From positions 1,240,001-1,304,000 of the forward strand of contig NW_024468909.1 in NCBI RefSeq assembly GCF_011745365.1: DNA of 64,000 nt, given 5' to 3'. The stretch comes from Cryphonectria parasitica EP155 (taxonomy: Eukaryota; Ascomycota; Sordariomycetes; Diaporthales; Cryphonectriaceae). Shown one piece after another: positions 18,674-30,384 of this stretch. A program made the translations under genes and the position numbers. A model generated the notes under the pieces. That model ran no database searches. It saw only the letters and a list, made by a program, of their open reading frames with translations, and was not told the DNA's origin. The first letter of the stretch is position 1. Each line of letters starts with the position of its first letter.

Positions 18674-20800
18674 GGTGGTGGTGGTGATGATTCGCCGCTG
18701 GCCAGTGGACGACAGAATGAGAGATGCCGACGATGATGGCGCGATGAGGATAGTAATGAGTGAGAGGCGTGGTGGTGAGTGAGAATGAGTGAATGAATGA
18801 ACGATTGGTTGGTTCGTTAGTTGAGCGAGGCGAGTATCAGTCTGCCGACTAGCGCCAGTCGTGTGGGTGTGTGTGGGGAAATCAATTGCAAGGATTGGTG
18901 TATCTCTTCGTCCTCGTCTCCCTTTCTCTCAATTTTCAGTTATCTGGATGGCGGCAGTCAAGATTGAGTCGGTTTGGGGATAAGACAGAGAAGTGTTGTA
19001 GATTGTTGCGTGTGCAGCACACAGTACGTTTCATACGGGCAATTGAAAAGAGCCCCTCACGACTCACCCACGACTCGCTGATTAAACCCCACTGTGCAGT
19101 AGCTCTTTCTTTCACTGAAAATATACTGTGATACTGTGTGTCTTTAACAGTACAAGACCTTGTCATCCACTGTTGCACTGCCTGGAATTGTTTGAGTGTC
19201 CCGCGTTCTTCCTGCACAACGGCGACCTCCGATTAATATATTTTTTTTTTTTTAAACTCAGGAAACCCTCTGGCCTGGTTTGGATCTTCATCTTGAGTGG
19301 CACGCGACTGAAAGTTTGCCAGCCTTCTGCTATGTACTTTCATTCACTTTCAATCCTTGACAAACACCACCGCGAGTCAGCCACCGCCACGATGGAGCCC
19401 AGCTTGTCGAGCCAAACACGCCATGCACCAAGGCTGACACAGGCCAAAGAGGAAAAAGAGGAAGGAAGGAAAAAAGAAAGAGAAAAAAAAAACGGTGGGG
19501 CCCCTTGCTATCCTAGCAATGACGTCAAGCCCCTCAAAAAGAATGGAGGATCTAGTGGGGATCTCTCCAGTGGAGTCCACCTGGGGAGAGAGTTGCAGTG
19601 CAGGAAGATGCTGAATCTGCAGCCCTGCAAATACCCATCCGGCAGTGAGAGGGAACGAACGCCTTGATAGAATTTTCATCAACGTACAGACTATCGTACC
19701 ATACCATCATAGTAGGAAATGTTGCGCCAGAAGATAAGCTGTTTGGGTTTTAGTTTATCTGGCACGGCTGGCTGCTGGTTGCGGGCATCTCTGCACTATG
19801 ACCTATAGCAGGTTAGCAGAGGAACTCTAGGTTTAGAGGCCTATCATCCAAGATCAGGATGGCCTAAAGTCTATGCTGTGTCTGCCATGTTTCCCAGTCC
19901 GCCCCTTCATTCGATGCCGAGGCGCGCCTAAAACGGTCCTTTGCCAAGTATCGTACCATGCCATAGTGGAAGTTTGCTGACGCGAGCAAGTGTCTATGAC
20001 AGACGACTTTTTAGCCTCCTTTTCCTGCTCGCCTTCCTCCCCTCTTCCCTGCATCGACAAGAGCAACGAGGGTGTGACAGGAGAGAACCCTGCATGGAGA
20101 GGGTCTGCAGCGAAGTACTTATTATACAGTACTATAGTAGCGAGGGAACCACACAGCATCCTTCACCAAACAGAAACGGGACCCACTGACTCTCCATGTT
20201 CCAATGAGAAAAGAAATCCCCTCCCCCCCACGACCACGACTATTTTTTCATGCGCGGCTCAGACCATCTACAGGGGAAACGTACCCTCCTTTGTCATAGA
20301 AAGAAAAAACATCCCTGGACGTCCGTCTTTCTTGGCCCCAAAAAAAGTTATCGACACCGCAAAAGGCCGCACCGCACCGCACCGCACCGCACGTTCACCC
20401 TTCCATTTCTCTCCGTCTTGAGGTCCCGGCACGAATTACTTTTTCAGGGGCTTGCTTGATCCACAAGCCACCCGCCTGCACGCGAAGACCAAGCAAGGAC
20501 AGCTCATCCCAGATAAGGCTTTTTTTTTTCCCCCATTCGAAACTCTGTGCCGACTCATGGGTGAGTTGAGTGTGAGAGAGTGTGTGATACATAGATAAAG
20601 CTTAATCATCGCCGCTCCTAGTGGCCCGTGGGTAATTAATCTTTTTTTAAAGACGTTCTTGTCGACTATCAAATCTCATCACTTATCTTACTTGACCACA
20701 TGACTTCACCTGTCAGCTTCTCCTCCTCCTGCTGTACCTCCTTCTCTTGCAGCCCTTTCTTATTGTTATCCTCCTCTCATCAGCATCACCACCAGGCATT
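18674..20800. promoter_or_regulatory. 2.1-kb shared upstream region of badA and choline oxidase
   Basis: No coding sequence is supported. Near the middle is a palindromic CRE, TGACGTCA (19520-19527). Four sites fit the CreA consensus SYGGRG within about 90 bp (19495-19500, 19555-19560, 19570-19575, 19581-19586). Other features are a T-rich tract near 19241-19253, purine-rich runs, and four exact ACCGC repeats at 20371-20390. CRE sites bind ATF/CREB-type bZIPs, which act in osmotic stress in fungi. Control of this module by that route is inference. Confidence 0.45.
20371..20390. repeat. Pentanucleotide ACCGC repeat, four exact copies
   Basis: Four perfect ACCGC units, with a partial unit on each side, lie about 410 bp upstream of the choline oxidase start. 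Confidence 0.7.
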
Positions 20801-22657
20801 ATGACAACCACGTACATCTCCCCAGCGGATGCTGACCGCTTTGACTATGTCGTCGTCGGCGGTGGCACGGCAGGCTGCGTTATCGGCGCCCGCCTGGCCG
20901 AGTACCTCCCTCACAAGAGGATTCTCATGATCGAGGCCGGGCCCAGTGATTTCATGGACAACAGAGTGCTCGACCTGCGGCAGTGGCTGGCCCTCCTCGG
21001 TGGTGAGCTCGACTATGACTATCCCACAACCGAGCAACCAATGGGTAAGTGAAAACTGAGCCAGGCGTGTGTCCAATTGATGAACCTGGTTGAAAAAAGT
21101 ATTAGACGACGTGTGATACGAACACACCGAAGCTCAACCAAATTCCAAAACCCAAAACCAGTCCCAACGTCCCAAGAATAATGTGAGAATCATGAGGCTT
21201 ATTATTGGGAATTTTCTTTCTTTTTTTCCTTCTTCCCTCTAGGTAACTCACACATCCGACACTCTCGTGCCAAGGTGCTGGGAGGCTGCTCATCGCACAA
21301 CACGCTCATCTCGTTCCGGCCCTTCGAGTACGATCTGAAGATCTGGGAGTCGCTGGGCGCCAAGGGCTGGAACTTCAAGGACTTTATGCGCCTCATGGAC
21401 AACCTGCGCAACACAGTGCAGCCGGTGCACGCCCGCCACCGCAACCAGCTGGTCAAGGACTGGGTGCTGGCCTGCAGCGACGCCATGAACATCCCCGTGA
21501 TCCCTAACTACAACGAGGAGATCACCAAGACGGGCTCTCTGAAACAGGGCGTCGGCTTCTTCAACGTCGCCTACAACCCAGACGACCACAACCGCTCGTC
21601 GGCCTCGGTGGCCTACGTGCACCCGATCCTGCGCGGCGAGGAGCCCCGGCCCAACCTGACCATCCTCACCAACGCCTGGGTCTCGCGCGTCAACGTCCAC
21701 AACGACACGGTCCGCGGCGTCAACGTCACCCTGCGCGACGGCTCGACCCGCACCATCAACGCCCGCGCAGAGACCATCCTGACCGCGGGCGCCGTCGACA
21801 CCCCCCGCCTCATGCTCCTGTCGGGCCTGGGCCCCAAGGAGCAGCTCCAGAGCCTGCACATCCCCGTCATCAAGGACATCCCAGGCGTGGGCGAGAACCT
21901 GCAGGACCACCCCGAGAGCATCATCATGTTCGAGCTCAAGACGCCCCTCCCGCGCGGCCAGACCACCATGGACTCGGACGCAGGCCTCTTCCTCCGCCGC
22001 GAGCCCCCCAACGCCGCCGCCTACAAGCACCCGGCCAACCCGCTCGCCCTGCCCGACGGCGACATCGCCGACGTCATGCTGCACAGCTACACCGTCGCCT
22101 TCGACTACAACACCGCCCGCCTGGGCTACGACAGGATCTCGGACGAGTACGCCTTCTGCATGACCCCCAACATCCCGCGCCCCCGCTCCCGCGGCCGCCT
22201 GTACCTCACCTCGGCCGACCCCAACGTCAAGCCCGCCCTCGACTTCCGCTACTTCACCGACCCCGAGGGCTACGACGCCGCCACCCTCGTCTACGGCATC
22301 AAGGCCTCGCGCAAGATCGCCGAGACCGCCCCCTTCAAGGACTGGATCAAGCGCGAGGTCGCCCCAGGCCCCAAGGTCCAGACCGACGAGGAGATCAGCC
22401 TGTACGCCCGCAGGGCCGCCCACACCGTCTACCACCCGGCCGGCACCACCCGCATGGGCGATGTCGAGACCGACGACCTGGCCGTCGTCGACCCCCAGCT
22501 CAAGGTCCGCGGCCTCAAGAAGCTGCGCATTGCGGACGCCGGCGTCTTCCCTACCATCCCTACCATCAACCCCATGCTGACCGTGCTGGGTGTGGCTGAG
22601 AAGGCGGCCGAGATGATCGCCGCCGACGCTGGCTGGAAGGAGACTGCCAAGCTGTGA
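20801..22657 (+). CDS. Choline oxidase (GMC oxidoreductase)
   Basis: Two exons (20801-21044, 21243-22657) encode 552 residues. The GTAAGT donor and CTCTAG acceptor split a glycine codon. The ADP-binding motif VVVGGGTAGCVIG is N-terminal. GGCSSHN places His100 where bacterial choline oxidase attaches FAD covalently (His99 in Arthrobacter). The C-terminal HTVYHPAGTTRMG and PTINPMLTVLG supply the active-site His and Asn. The enzyme oxidises choline to betaine aldehyde with O2, releasing H2O2. The next enzyme, betaine aldehyde dehydrogenase, is divergently encoded at 18673. Third-position GC is very high, which creates a long antisense frame that I do not consider a gene. Confidence 0.93.
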
Positions 22658-23941
22658 GCGGCCACTTTCTTCCCCTTGTGTGAAGTCTGCCCATGCGAGA
22701 ACACTGGCTGGGGGCTTGTCGATTAGAAAGAACGATCGCGAGGGCATCTGTCTGCTAGCCACGCGTAGATAGAACGGTTTTGCTTGTGTAGAAGGCCCTG
22801 AGAGCGTTGAGGATCAGTATTCTTATGAGAGTTCAGATAAAAGAGAAATATGAATCTACTGCATTGAAGTTAGGCTCCAAATGATCGACCGATCGGGTAG
22901 TGTCCAGTATCCCTCATCTGACTGGTCTCCTCATGGAGCCGATGTAACGGTCTACTTTCTCGTCACCTCCAGTCACACATCCTTCGCTTTTCTTTTCCTT
23001 TCCTCGTTGAAGGCATAAGATTATCTTATTCTTATCAGAGTCTTTCACTTTAGATCAGACTTTGATGCAGTCACACAAAGTGGGCTCATGTCGAGAACCA
23101 GGCCAACCTAGGACTTTGTGGAGTGTTTATTTAGTACATGGGTGCTTAGATGATGGGAGAAGCCTCTTGTGTGACAGCCGGGAATGCAAGAATGTCTTTA
23201 TAGCTGTCGAAATGCCAGCCTCTCCACAGGCTCGATTGAGGAGGACGCGATAGGGCAGGGGACAGGGATGGGAGGAGGTCAAGCCAGGCTGCAGTGGCTG
23301 AAGCTATCCAGGAAGGTGATTGCCAGGTAGGCACGGGCCAACTGAGTCACGGGTCCTCGCGAACCAAACACGTTACTAAGCACCCTCAAAACACCATAAC
23401 ATCTGTTGATGGTCATGGCATGCTATTGGAATGTGGCTCAAAAGGGGATTGGTCATTTTGCGACTGTTTCCATAGGGGACTCGGGGCATCGGAGTACTTA
23501 TTCATGGTCAATCACCAAAGTTGCCCAGCTGATCAATTATAGGGACAACTGACTGAAATTTCAATAGCCCCTCATCATGATGTATAACTTATGTATTTGA
23601 GTAGCAGAGTGCCCATTATCTGCAGTAGCTCTCAAGAGGTGTCAAGAGGACCATAGCTAGCTGCCAACCATGACCCATCAGGTTGCCCATGAGTTGGTGT
23701 TTGCTGAGACTCTCAAATACAATTGTCATCTTGACTCCGTCTTTGCTCATTATACTTGGCAACATGTCCCCTCAAGAACCTCTTACATCTCCGAAATGGT
23801 TTAGCAAACATGCATCCATGCTTTAGAGACGACGACATCCACCCTCAGGGTGCAGATGACCTGTGCCAGCCCGTTCATCTTCCCCCATTGCCGTCGGCGT
23901 TGGACCGAATCGACGTGCCCCCATACAGATCCCAAGCATCA
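22658..23941. other. Intergenic region
   Basis: 3' region of choline oxidase followed by sequence with only short, unsupported frames. The last few hundred bases are the 3' region of the minus-strand F-box-like gene. No repeat or RNA gene is recognised. Confidence 0.45.
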
Positions 23942-24835
23942 TCAGACGTCCTGGCTCAGAAGAAAGACAACTTCGTCGCCGAAAATCTTGGCCCTTCTCG
24001 ACTTCCGCTCGTCGGAATCAGGCACATCCCTAAGTCTCTCAAACTTGCCGAGGCGTCGGCCTCCCTCCTTGAAGATCTCGTGCTGCCAGGCAGGAAAGCT
24101 CAGGATTTGGACCAGCGCATCAACACCTCGTTCGTGGATAACCTGCTCGTAGAATGGGAATATGTACGGGAACGTGTCTCGCGCGAGCTTCGTTCCGATA
24201 TACTTGTCCATGGACTCGATGGAGGTCTGCCAGCCGCTGATAGGTCTATTGGTCTGCCTGAGATACCGATCGAAGCTCTTCTCGCTAATGGTATAGTCGA
24301 GGCCAGAAATAGACAGACTCTCTAGGTATTTCAGCTGGGCCACCTGTGCCGAGACCCCAGGCAGGAGCTGCCACTCGGAAGACGTGGTGCCCACCCCCAC
24401 CGCGCGTATGAAAACCATAGACTGTGGGCGTAGGTGGAGAAGGAAGGTCTGCAGAGCCACGAGCCGGTTGAAAAAGAACTTCTGGCCATACATTAGACTG
24501 GAAGCCTCCTGGTAAACGATCTTGGAGACCCGGAGAAGTCTGAGGTTCCTAAGAGAATTAATAAAGCAGGTGCGCTCGGCAAGCCTGCGACGGATACTGA
24601 TGTTGACCAACGACACAGACTCGAGGCTGACTTGACTGCTCTTGTTTAGGACGACGAGCTTGTAGATCATGTTGCGAATCTCGCCCGGCAGATACCTGAC
24701 GAAGGTTAGCCTGGATGTGTGTCTCATAGAGGGAGTATATTTATAGACAGGTGGGCGCACATGAAGCGGAAGGCTGGCGGTTGCTGTTCGAAGACCTGAG
24801 CTTTCTCTGGGAGGTTCTGTGGTCATAGCGCCCAT
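23942..24835 (-). CDS. F-box-like (2EXR-type) fungal protein
   Basis: An uninterrupted frame encodes 297 residues from an ATG at 24835 (a second ATG is at 24826). RYLPGEIRNMIYKLVV at about residues 47-62 matches the F-box-like/2EXR opening, where LPxEIRNxIY is typical. Next come NLRLLRVSKIVYQEASSLMYGQ and FFFNRLVALQTFL, the usual continuation in this fungal family. Such proteins are generally uncharacterised, possibly ubiquitin-ligase adaptors. A coding-like frame upstream (25064-24861) may be a 5' exon, but I found no in-frame splice that joins them cleanly. The start is therefore provisional. Confidence 0.75.
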   Translation of the reverse strand: MGAMTTEPPRESSGLRTATASLPLHVRPPVYKYTPSMRHTSRLTFVRYLPGEIRNMIYKLVVLNKSSQVSLESVSLVNISIRRRLAERTCFINSLRNLRLLRVSKIVYQEASSLMYGQKFFFNRLVALQTFLLHLRPQSMVFIRAVGVGTTSSEWQLLPGVSAQVAQLKYLESLSISGLDYTISEKSFDRYLRQTNRPISGWQTSIESMDKYIGTKLARDTFPYIFPFYEQVIHERGVDALVQILSFPAWQHEIFKEGGRRLGKFERLRDVPDSDERKSRRAKIFGDEVVFLLSQDV

Positions 24836-24860
24836 CAGTACTGGAACATAGACTGGTTGC

Positions 24861-25064
24861 TCAAGGCCACATATTTGTCAGGGTCATGGTTACCTGGACG
24901 TCCTTGCTGGCACTCTGTTTCAAGTCATCGTCGCTGTTGCCATCTTCTTGGCTGAGAGCATCATTGTTTCCACCCAGCTCCTCAGATTCATGGTCCTCTG
25001 TATATGATATGGTGACGCGCTTGCGCTGTGAATAGCGCTTTGTCGTCTCAGACTCTGTCGACAT
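24861..25064 (-). other. 67-codon coding-like frame upstream of the F-box-like gene
   Basis: An ATG at 25064 opens a hydrophilic 67-codon frame (SQRKRVTISYTEDHESEE, later DDDLKQSASKDVQ). A good donor (CAG/GTAACC) follows at 24893, but splicing there to the nearest CAG acceptor (24842-24841) reads into TAC TGA. It could be an exon with another acceptor, an upstream ORF, or an eroded 5' exon. Confidence 0.35.
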
Positions 25065-26259
25065 CCTTAGTGATGCACAGAGGGGTTTTGTTGTCGCAAT
25101 GGTGGAGGATGGTTCTAGTGAAGTGGGAAGCTGCTTGTCACCCAAAAGCCTTTTGTATTGTGCAGTGGTGAGAAGTCTGGGTGGCCTCAGAAGAAATAAA
25201 ATACCAGAGAGATGTGGGAGACGCGTTTGGAAGAAACAGAAGGTTTGGGGTGTGTGTATGCAAGGAAGGAGCCCTTGGGCTGGATGAGGCTGTGGGTAGC
25301 TTACGTAATTAAGTAGCTGTGTAAGTACTGACCAAGTAAGCATCCCTGCATCTCCTAAACTTGACCCACAGGCTCAACTTCACAGCAGACCTTCCAAGTT
25401 CGTCAGAAGCTAGTCACTATGAACTGAGAAATTAATACAACTTTCAATATACATATCTATTAAATACTTTTGATTTCACAAGGCATTACCTAAGACCAGT
25501 GTTCATCCGGTCAAGCCCTTCAGAGGCTTCAGTTGTTGTCTTGGCATAGCTTCAGAGAATTCACTATTGCGGCTGAGGAACTCTGTTGAGCTTCATGGCC
25601 AAGATTTTGACTCCTAGTGCCTCGAGTCAAGTCGTGGCATCAAAAACCCCAAAGTGTCTAACACTCGTTACACAGATTGATCAGGAAGAAACAAATGACA
25701 TGCAGGCGAAGACAGCAAATCTTAAGCACTTCAATATTGCTCAACAACTAAGCATACATTGATGAAAAGAAGCAATCAAAGAGAGAAAGTTGAAAATCCC
25801 AATGGTAACAAGATTTCTGAGTTTGCATTTAGGAAGTAGGTAGCATTGAAGCTTATGTAGCAAGGAAAATGCACAGAAATGAATGAATTGATACACTACA
25901 GAAGTAAAGAGGAGGAAAGAAAACGGAGAGAGAAAAAGAAAAACAGCTGGGTAGATGAGGCTGTCTACTTTAAGGCAGTGGGTGCCTGGTGATAGTGGGG
26001 GCCAGTACTCACTGAGTCTCGAAAAATTGGGCCACGAAGAGTGTAGAGCGAGTAATACTAATGACCAATATGAAAGTTTGATATAATCTTCATGTTTGGA
26101 TTGAGACTATCTCGAATGTCATGCAGCCTGGATAGTCAAAATCATGATGATTTATATACCAGTAGTGCCTCAATATTAGTCGCAACCTGTCCCCCCCAGC
26201 GCCCCACTGCGAAGCAAATAATGGTCTGCATACCTCATTATTTACTAAACCACTAGTCC
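25065..26259. other. Intergenic region
   Basis: AT-rich, with no supported gene. The right part is probably the 3' region of the Clr5-protein gene. Confidence 0.45.
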
Positions 26260-28994
26260 CTAAAATTTCCACGATCTGGATTCAATGAAACTTGTCCGTT
26301 TCCAATCGTCGAGATTGCCACAATATGAACTGCAGGCCTCTTCTCCCCGGACACAACCGGGATGATCTGACCATAAGAACAAACCGCAACGAGAAAATGG
26401 GGTGAACATATCCTCTCCACGACTATTCACTAAAAGTTGCAGGCCCTGCCCATCATGGTCTTGCAGCCCCTTTAGTACATCCTGCATGTTGAAGAAAGGG
26501 GACAGCCATGGATCATCCTCTTTGAGCCGCCTGTATGTCAACAGCTCCACTTGAATGGCAGCCCAAATCATCCCAACTTGCTTGTCACCACATTTGACAT
26601 ATTTTCTGTGAGAGAGGAGCTCATAACTGTGGATATTATGGTGACAGTAGCCACCAATCCCCTTGCTAGCGTCCCATGATTTGTTGAATGAAGCCTGTGA
26701 ATGGTCTTTTGATGTCTTGGTCGCAGTGCTGGTTGATCCTTGAGCATGCTTGACTTGGTGTCTTAGAAGTTGTACGATGGCACTCCACCCAAGCTGCACT
26801 TCGGATGTCCATGCGCTGATGATATATTCTGGGACAGCTGCAGCAAGCTCAGCTGCATTGAAGGCTCGATGCTGGCACTCAGCAGCCTCCTCAATCCCCA
26901 GAATCGCTGGGATGGAAATCTCAAGGCTTAGAGATGGATCTGCCCTAAATGTTATGAGACATACTAAACAAGCAAGCATTCCAAAGAGAGTTTCCCCCGG
27001 GAGGCCAGAGTTAGCCAGATGATAGGAAATGAAAACAAGAGCATGGATGGGTCCAAGTGCGAGCTCTAAACCACATCCTTTACAGCGTCTTCGAAACAAG
27101 CCGCTGACCGTATTGATGTCAGGACGCCAATCAACCACGAAGATGGTGGTAATGCAATGGTAGACTGCCTGGACAGAAGTATGGCAGAACATGTGCTTCC
27201 ACCCGGTAGGTATCGTCGCCTCTCCAGTTACGTGGAGATGACGGATGCATGGCGAATCCGCATCCCATCTCCCACAGACATCAACGTCGCCTCCGTCGAA
27301 ATGCGATTTGTCCGATGCGAAGCTGCCTCCTAACATATCAGGGGTGATAGAACTGTGCGAGCGCAATATGGAGATGAATAATGTGTCCAAGACGGTCAGG
27401 CCGGATTTGTCTGTGTAGTTGACTCCAATTGAACAATCGTCATCCAACGACCGCACAAGAAGTGACATCACGTTGCAACATGCCTTAGCTCCGTCTAGAA
27501 ATCTGGCCGCAAGATGAAAGGGTGAAATATCTCGAAGGGCTCGGTCGTTGTACCGTACTGCGTCTAAAAGATCTAGCAGAACGTCTGTGTTGCGAGACAT
27601 GATAGCGAAGCCGATGGCTTCAACCTCGGTGTCGCTTTCACACTCAGCGGCAGTGTTGACAAGTTTATCAGCTGCCAATGGCAAGTCCTGACACTTTATG
27701 GTGGTGAACGAATTATCCCGGCTCGCTTCAGCCAAGGTTTTGCTCAAATCCTGATAGGGTTCCCATTTTGGCCAGGTAGACTCATCTTCCACGTCAAATT
27801 GATCGGCACTATGGGCCTCAATGTCGGTGTCCTGTTCAGGGATTGGATCGTACTTGATGGTTGCCTTGTAGTGTATTGACCATCTGCACAATTGTGTAGG
27901 AGGATCGACCACCGGAGGGATCGTGGAAGGAGACTGCACCACGACTGCTCCCATCGAGTCACCCGAGTTGTCTTCAAATGAAGATTCGATGACACCGGCA
28001 AATGTCTTGAAATGAATTAACGACGGGTTCCAGTGCCGAGGTCCTTTGCCCCAGTACTTCGTCGTCATGAACGAGAACATCCAGCCGTCATGAAGCCAGG
28101 TGGCAGCGGTCCTGTTTGTCCATACATACTTTAGCACTGCTATCTTTTGGGTTGTCTGAAAATGGTGCCTGAGTCCTCACCTTCTCTCATCCCTAGTCAA
28201 TTGCTTCATTAATTCGCGGTCTCTTCCGCTCAAGAGAAGGTGTGCTCTGTCAATGAGCACCTTCTTGTCCACCAGCTGAGCGGTCGGCGACATTGCCTCG
28301 CGTGGATCGGGACTAGGGTGGTCATGAAGGCCCACAGCGATGTAGTCTGGAGTCGGAGGCCCAGGGCTGAAGGGTGATGGATGATCTTGAACGTGACCCC
28401 CTAGCCGTCGAACCAATGCAGCGTATGGAAGATCCCAATTGAGAAATCTGAAGAGTTACATAAGTTGATGAATAGCGAGGGCGTGGCCTCCGTAATGCAT
28501 GTGGGGAATGACTTACAGGCCAGGGCGAAGAGGAATGGATGTGGACTTTCGGATAGAGTCATTGATATATCGCTTTATTTGTTTTTTGTCGACGGTCTTC
28601 ATGAAGCCGCCTTGGTCGAGCTGGATGTCGGACAGGTCTGTTTCGCGCTCTGCGCGTCTCTTCCCCAGGACGCTGATCACGGCTTCTTTCTCAGTAGTTG
28701 TGATGCGTTTCTTGATGCCCCATTTCTTGAGTTGGTAACGGTACTGGTGAACCCTAAGGTTGTGTCGACGGCCGTCTTCAATCAGCAATTGTGCGTGAAG
28801 TACGAGTAGAGTGCGTATGCTTTCTCGACAGGTCAATGTTACTCACTCTGCCTTGAAACTGTACTGTTTTCCATGCGCTGTGAGACCTGCTGGAGTCTGG
28901 CACCTTCCTCCATATAGATCCTGGTGATGTCTGGTTTCAGCAATTCCCATCTCTGCTGATATGGGACGTCTAGGTGGCGATCGACAGGATCCAT
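26260..28994 (-). pseudogene. Clr5-domain protein with a one-base frameshift in the Clr5 domain
   Basis: Exons at 28994-28847, 28753-28517, 28447-28181 and 28111-26260 have good splice signals (GTGAGT, GTAAGT and GTGAGG donors). Exon 1 encodes the first half of a Clr5 domain (WELLKPDITRIYMEEG). Its second half (YSFKAE, then QYRYQLKKWGIKK across the junction) is in another frame. The exons sum to 2,504 nt, one base short of a multiple of three. The mismatch maps to GGAAAACAG near 28865-28873, where one extra A in the AAAA run would restore frame. Exons 2-4 are otherwise open for about 785 codons. The long C-terminal part has ankyrin-like patches and a conserved block with CKGCGLELALGPIHALV. 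Clr5 proteins in fungi are mostly uncharacterised. A sequencing error cannot be excluded. Confidence 0.65.
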
Positions 28995-30089
28995 GATGTC
29001 GGCAGAAACAATAAGTTTAGAAATGTCGGGGTTGGGGGATATCAATGAGCATGCAGGATAAGGCTGTGAATAGAAAGCAAGTCAAGGCAAGACAGCTGAG
29101 CCTGGGGTGAGAGCCGTATTTGTATTTTGTAGACACGCCTAGGCGGACCACGAGGACTTTGGCGAACCAAAATGAGACGCTGACCGACCACCCCACAAAG
29201 TGCAACACTTATGGCCGCGTCACCAAAAGAGAACAACCATTCAAAGGCTGCTGCAACCCCCCTATACATCCTGGTAATAATATTTTACGGACGTGGCTTG
29301 ACTTGATGGTCCAAACCCTGGACGACAAAAAGAGAGCAGCCTATGACCGGCTCCCAAGTGGATCCGATGGAACGGCCTGAGATCCTAGTTGATTTGAAGT
29401 TGCTTTTGTCACCTTCTATTGTACCTTCTGTGCAATATACAAATCTCAGCACAAATAGAGACTATCCAATGACATGTTCTTTACTTTCACAACCAGACCC
29501 ACAGATCGCTGGGTGTATATGCTCCAGAATTTCACAAAACGAGACTATCCAATGGCATGTTCTCGATTCATGAACCCATACCCGGGGTTTCGTATTTTCC
29601 TGAGGCATGACTGCTCTAGCATCACACAAGGAGACCATCCAATGAACAACAATCTTGGAGGCTCCATATACGCCCAGCAGGTACATGCCATGGCTCAGGG
29701 TGGGCTGGAGCCCCCGACTTGTGGTGTAGGTGAGGAATGTCTGCAACACAATTCAGCCAGGCGCGCATTCTCCGGGCTTTGTCAGTCTGACCTTACGAAT
29801 ATAAATATGCCTTGCAGCCCGGCCAAGATCTACTGACAATTCATTCAGCGAGCATCTCAGAGAAACACCGCTATATCTATCATTTCAGTCCTCGTTACCT
29901 CTCAATCGTCTGGCCATAGCTACCCTTCTACCCCCAACTCTTACCCATCATTCACCCGAAAGATCTGTGACGTTTGTGCCTGTGATCTCCTTCGACCATA
30001 TTATCGTTCTGTCTCCGACACACAGACTATCATAGACCCTCAAACTTTCACTGAAAACTTCGATAACATCATCTCCTCCTCCACGAACC
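28995..30089. other. Intergenic region with direct repeats and a distant TATA box
   Basis: It contains three dispersed copies of GAGACTATCCAATG-like sequence (29458, 29541, 29631). TATAAATA at 29800-29807 is in the right orientation for the small gene at 30090. No other gene is supported. Confidence 0.45.
29458..29650. repeat. Three spaced direct repeats containing CCAAT
   Basis: GAGACTATCCAATGACATGTTCT (29458-29480) recurs with one change at 29541-29563 and more weakly as GAGACCATCCAATGAAC from 29631. Spacings are 83 and 90 bp, and each copy follows a CACAAA-like sequence. This suggests a degraded tandem unit of about 85-90 bp or clustered CCAAT elements. Confidence 0.5.
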
Positions 30090-30384
30090 ATGCCTTACAT
30101 GTCTAGTCCGGCTCCTGCTTCAGTATCCCAGGAGTAAGAGTTTCTCGTTACTTGCCTTCAGGCTTGACACATCTATTAACACTTGGAATTGTTTTAGTGC
30201 TACCAGCCAGACATCTTTCAACGACAGCCGCGCAAGCATGACTGCTCAGAGTGGATCTTCCGGGACACGAACTCACCCTCCTCCTCGCCGAGATTACAGG
30301 GTTGCTTCTGGTGGCATAAGCAAGGAAGACCGGGTTAGCAACGACCTCCTGGGTGTTGGGGCTCAGTTCGACCACCAGAAATAG
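30090..30384 (+). CDS. Small hydrophilic protein, two exons, unknown function
   Basis: Exon 1 (30090-30133) and exon 2 (30198-30384) encode 76 residues. The 64-nt intron has a GTAAGA donor, a TTAACAC branch-like site about 20 nt before the acceptor, and a TTTTAG end; the split codon is GA/T. The product starts MPYMSSPAPASVSQ and is rich in Ser, Arg, Gly and Pro, with a charged C-terminus (GGISKEDRVSN, then GAQFDHQK). It has no signal peptide, Cys or membrane segment. TATAAATA lies 283 bp upstream. Each exon alone is too short to be noticed as an open frame. I do not recognise the family. Confidence 0.55.

Noticed and set aside
21290..22762. 490-codon frame antisense to choline oxidase
   Set aside because: Caused by the very high third-position GC of the sense gene; low-complexity Val/Gly/Asp composition and no motifs.
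28112..28180. In-frame TGA in the Clr5-protein gene as a second disabling mutation
   Set aside because: A GTGAGG donor, GCTAAA branch site and AACAG acceptor define a 68-69-nt intron that removes it and keeps frame.
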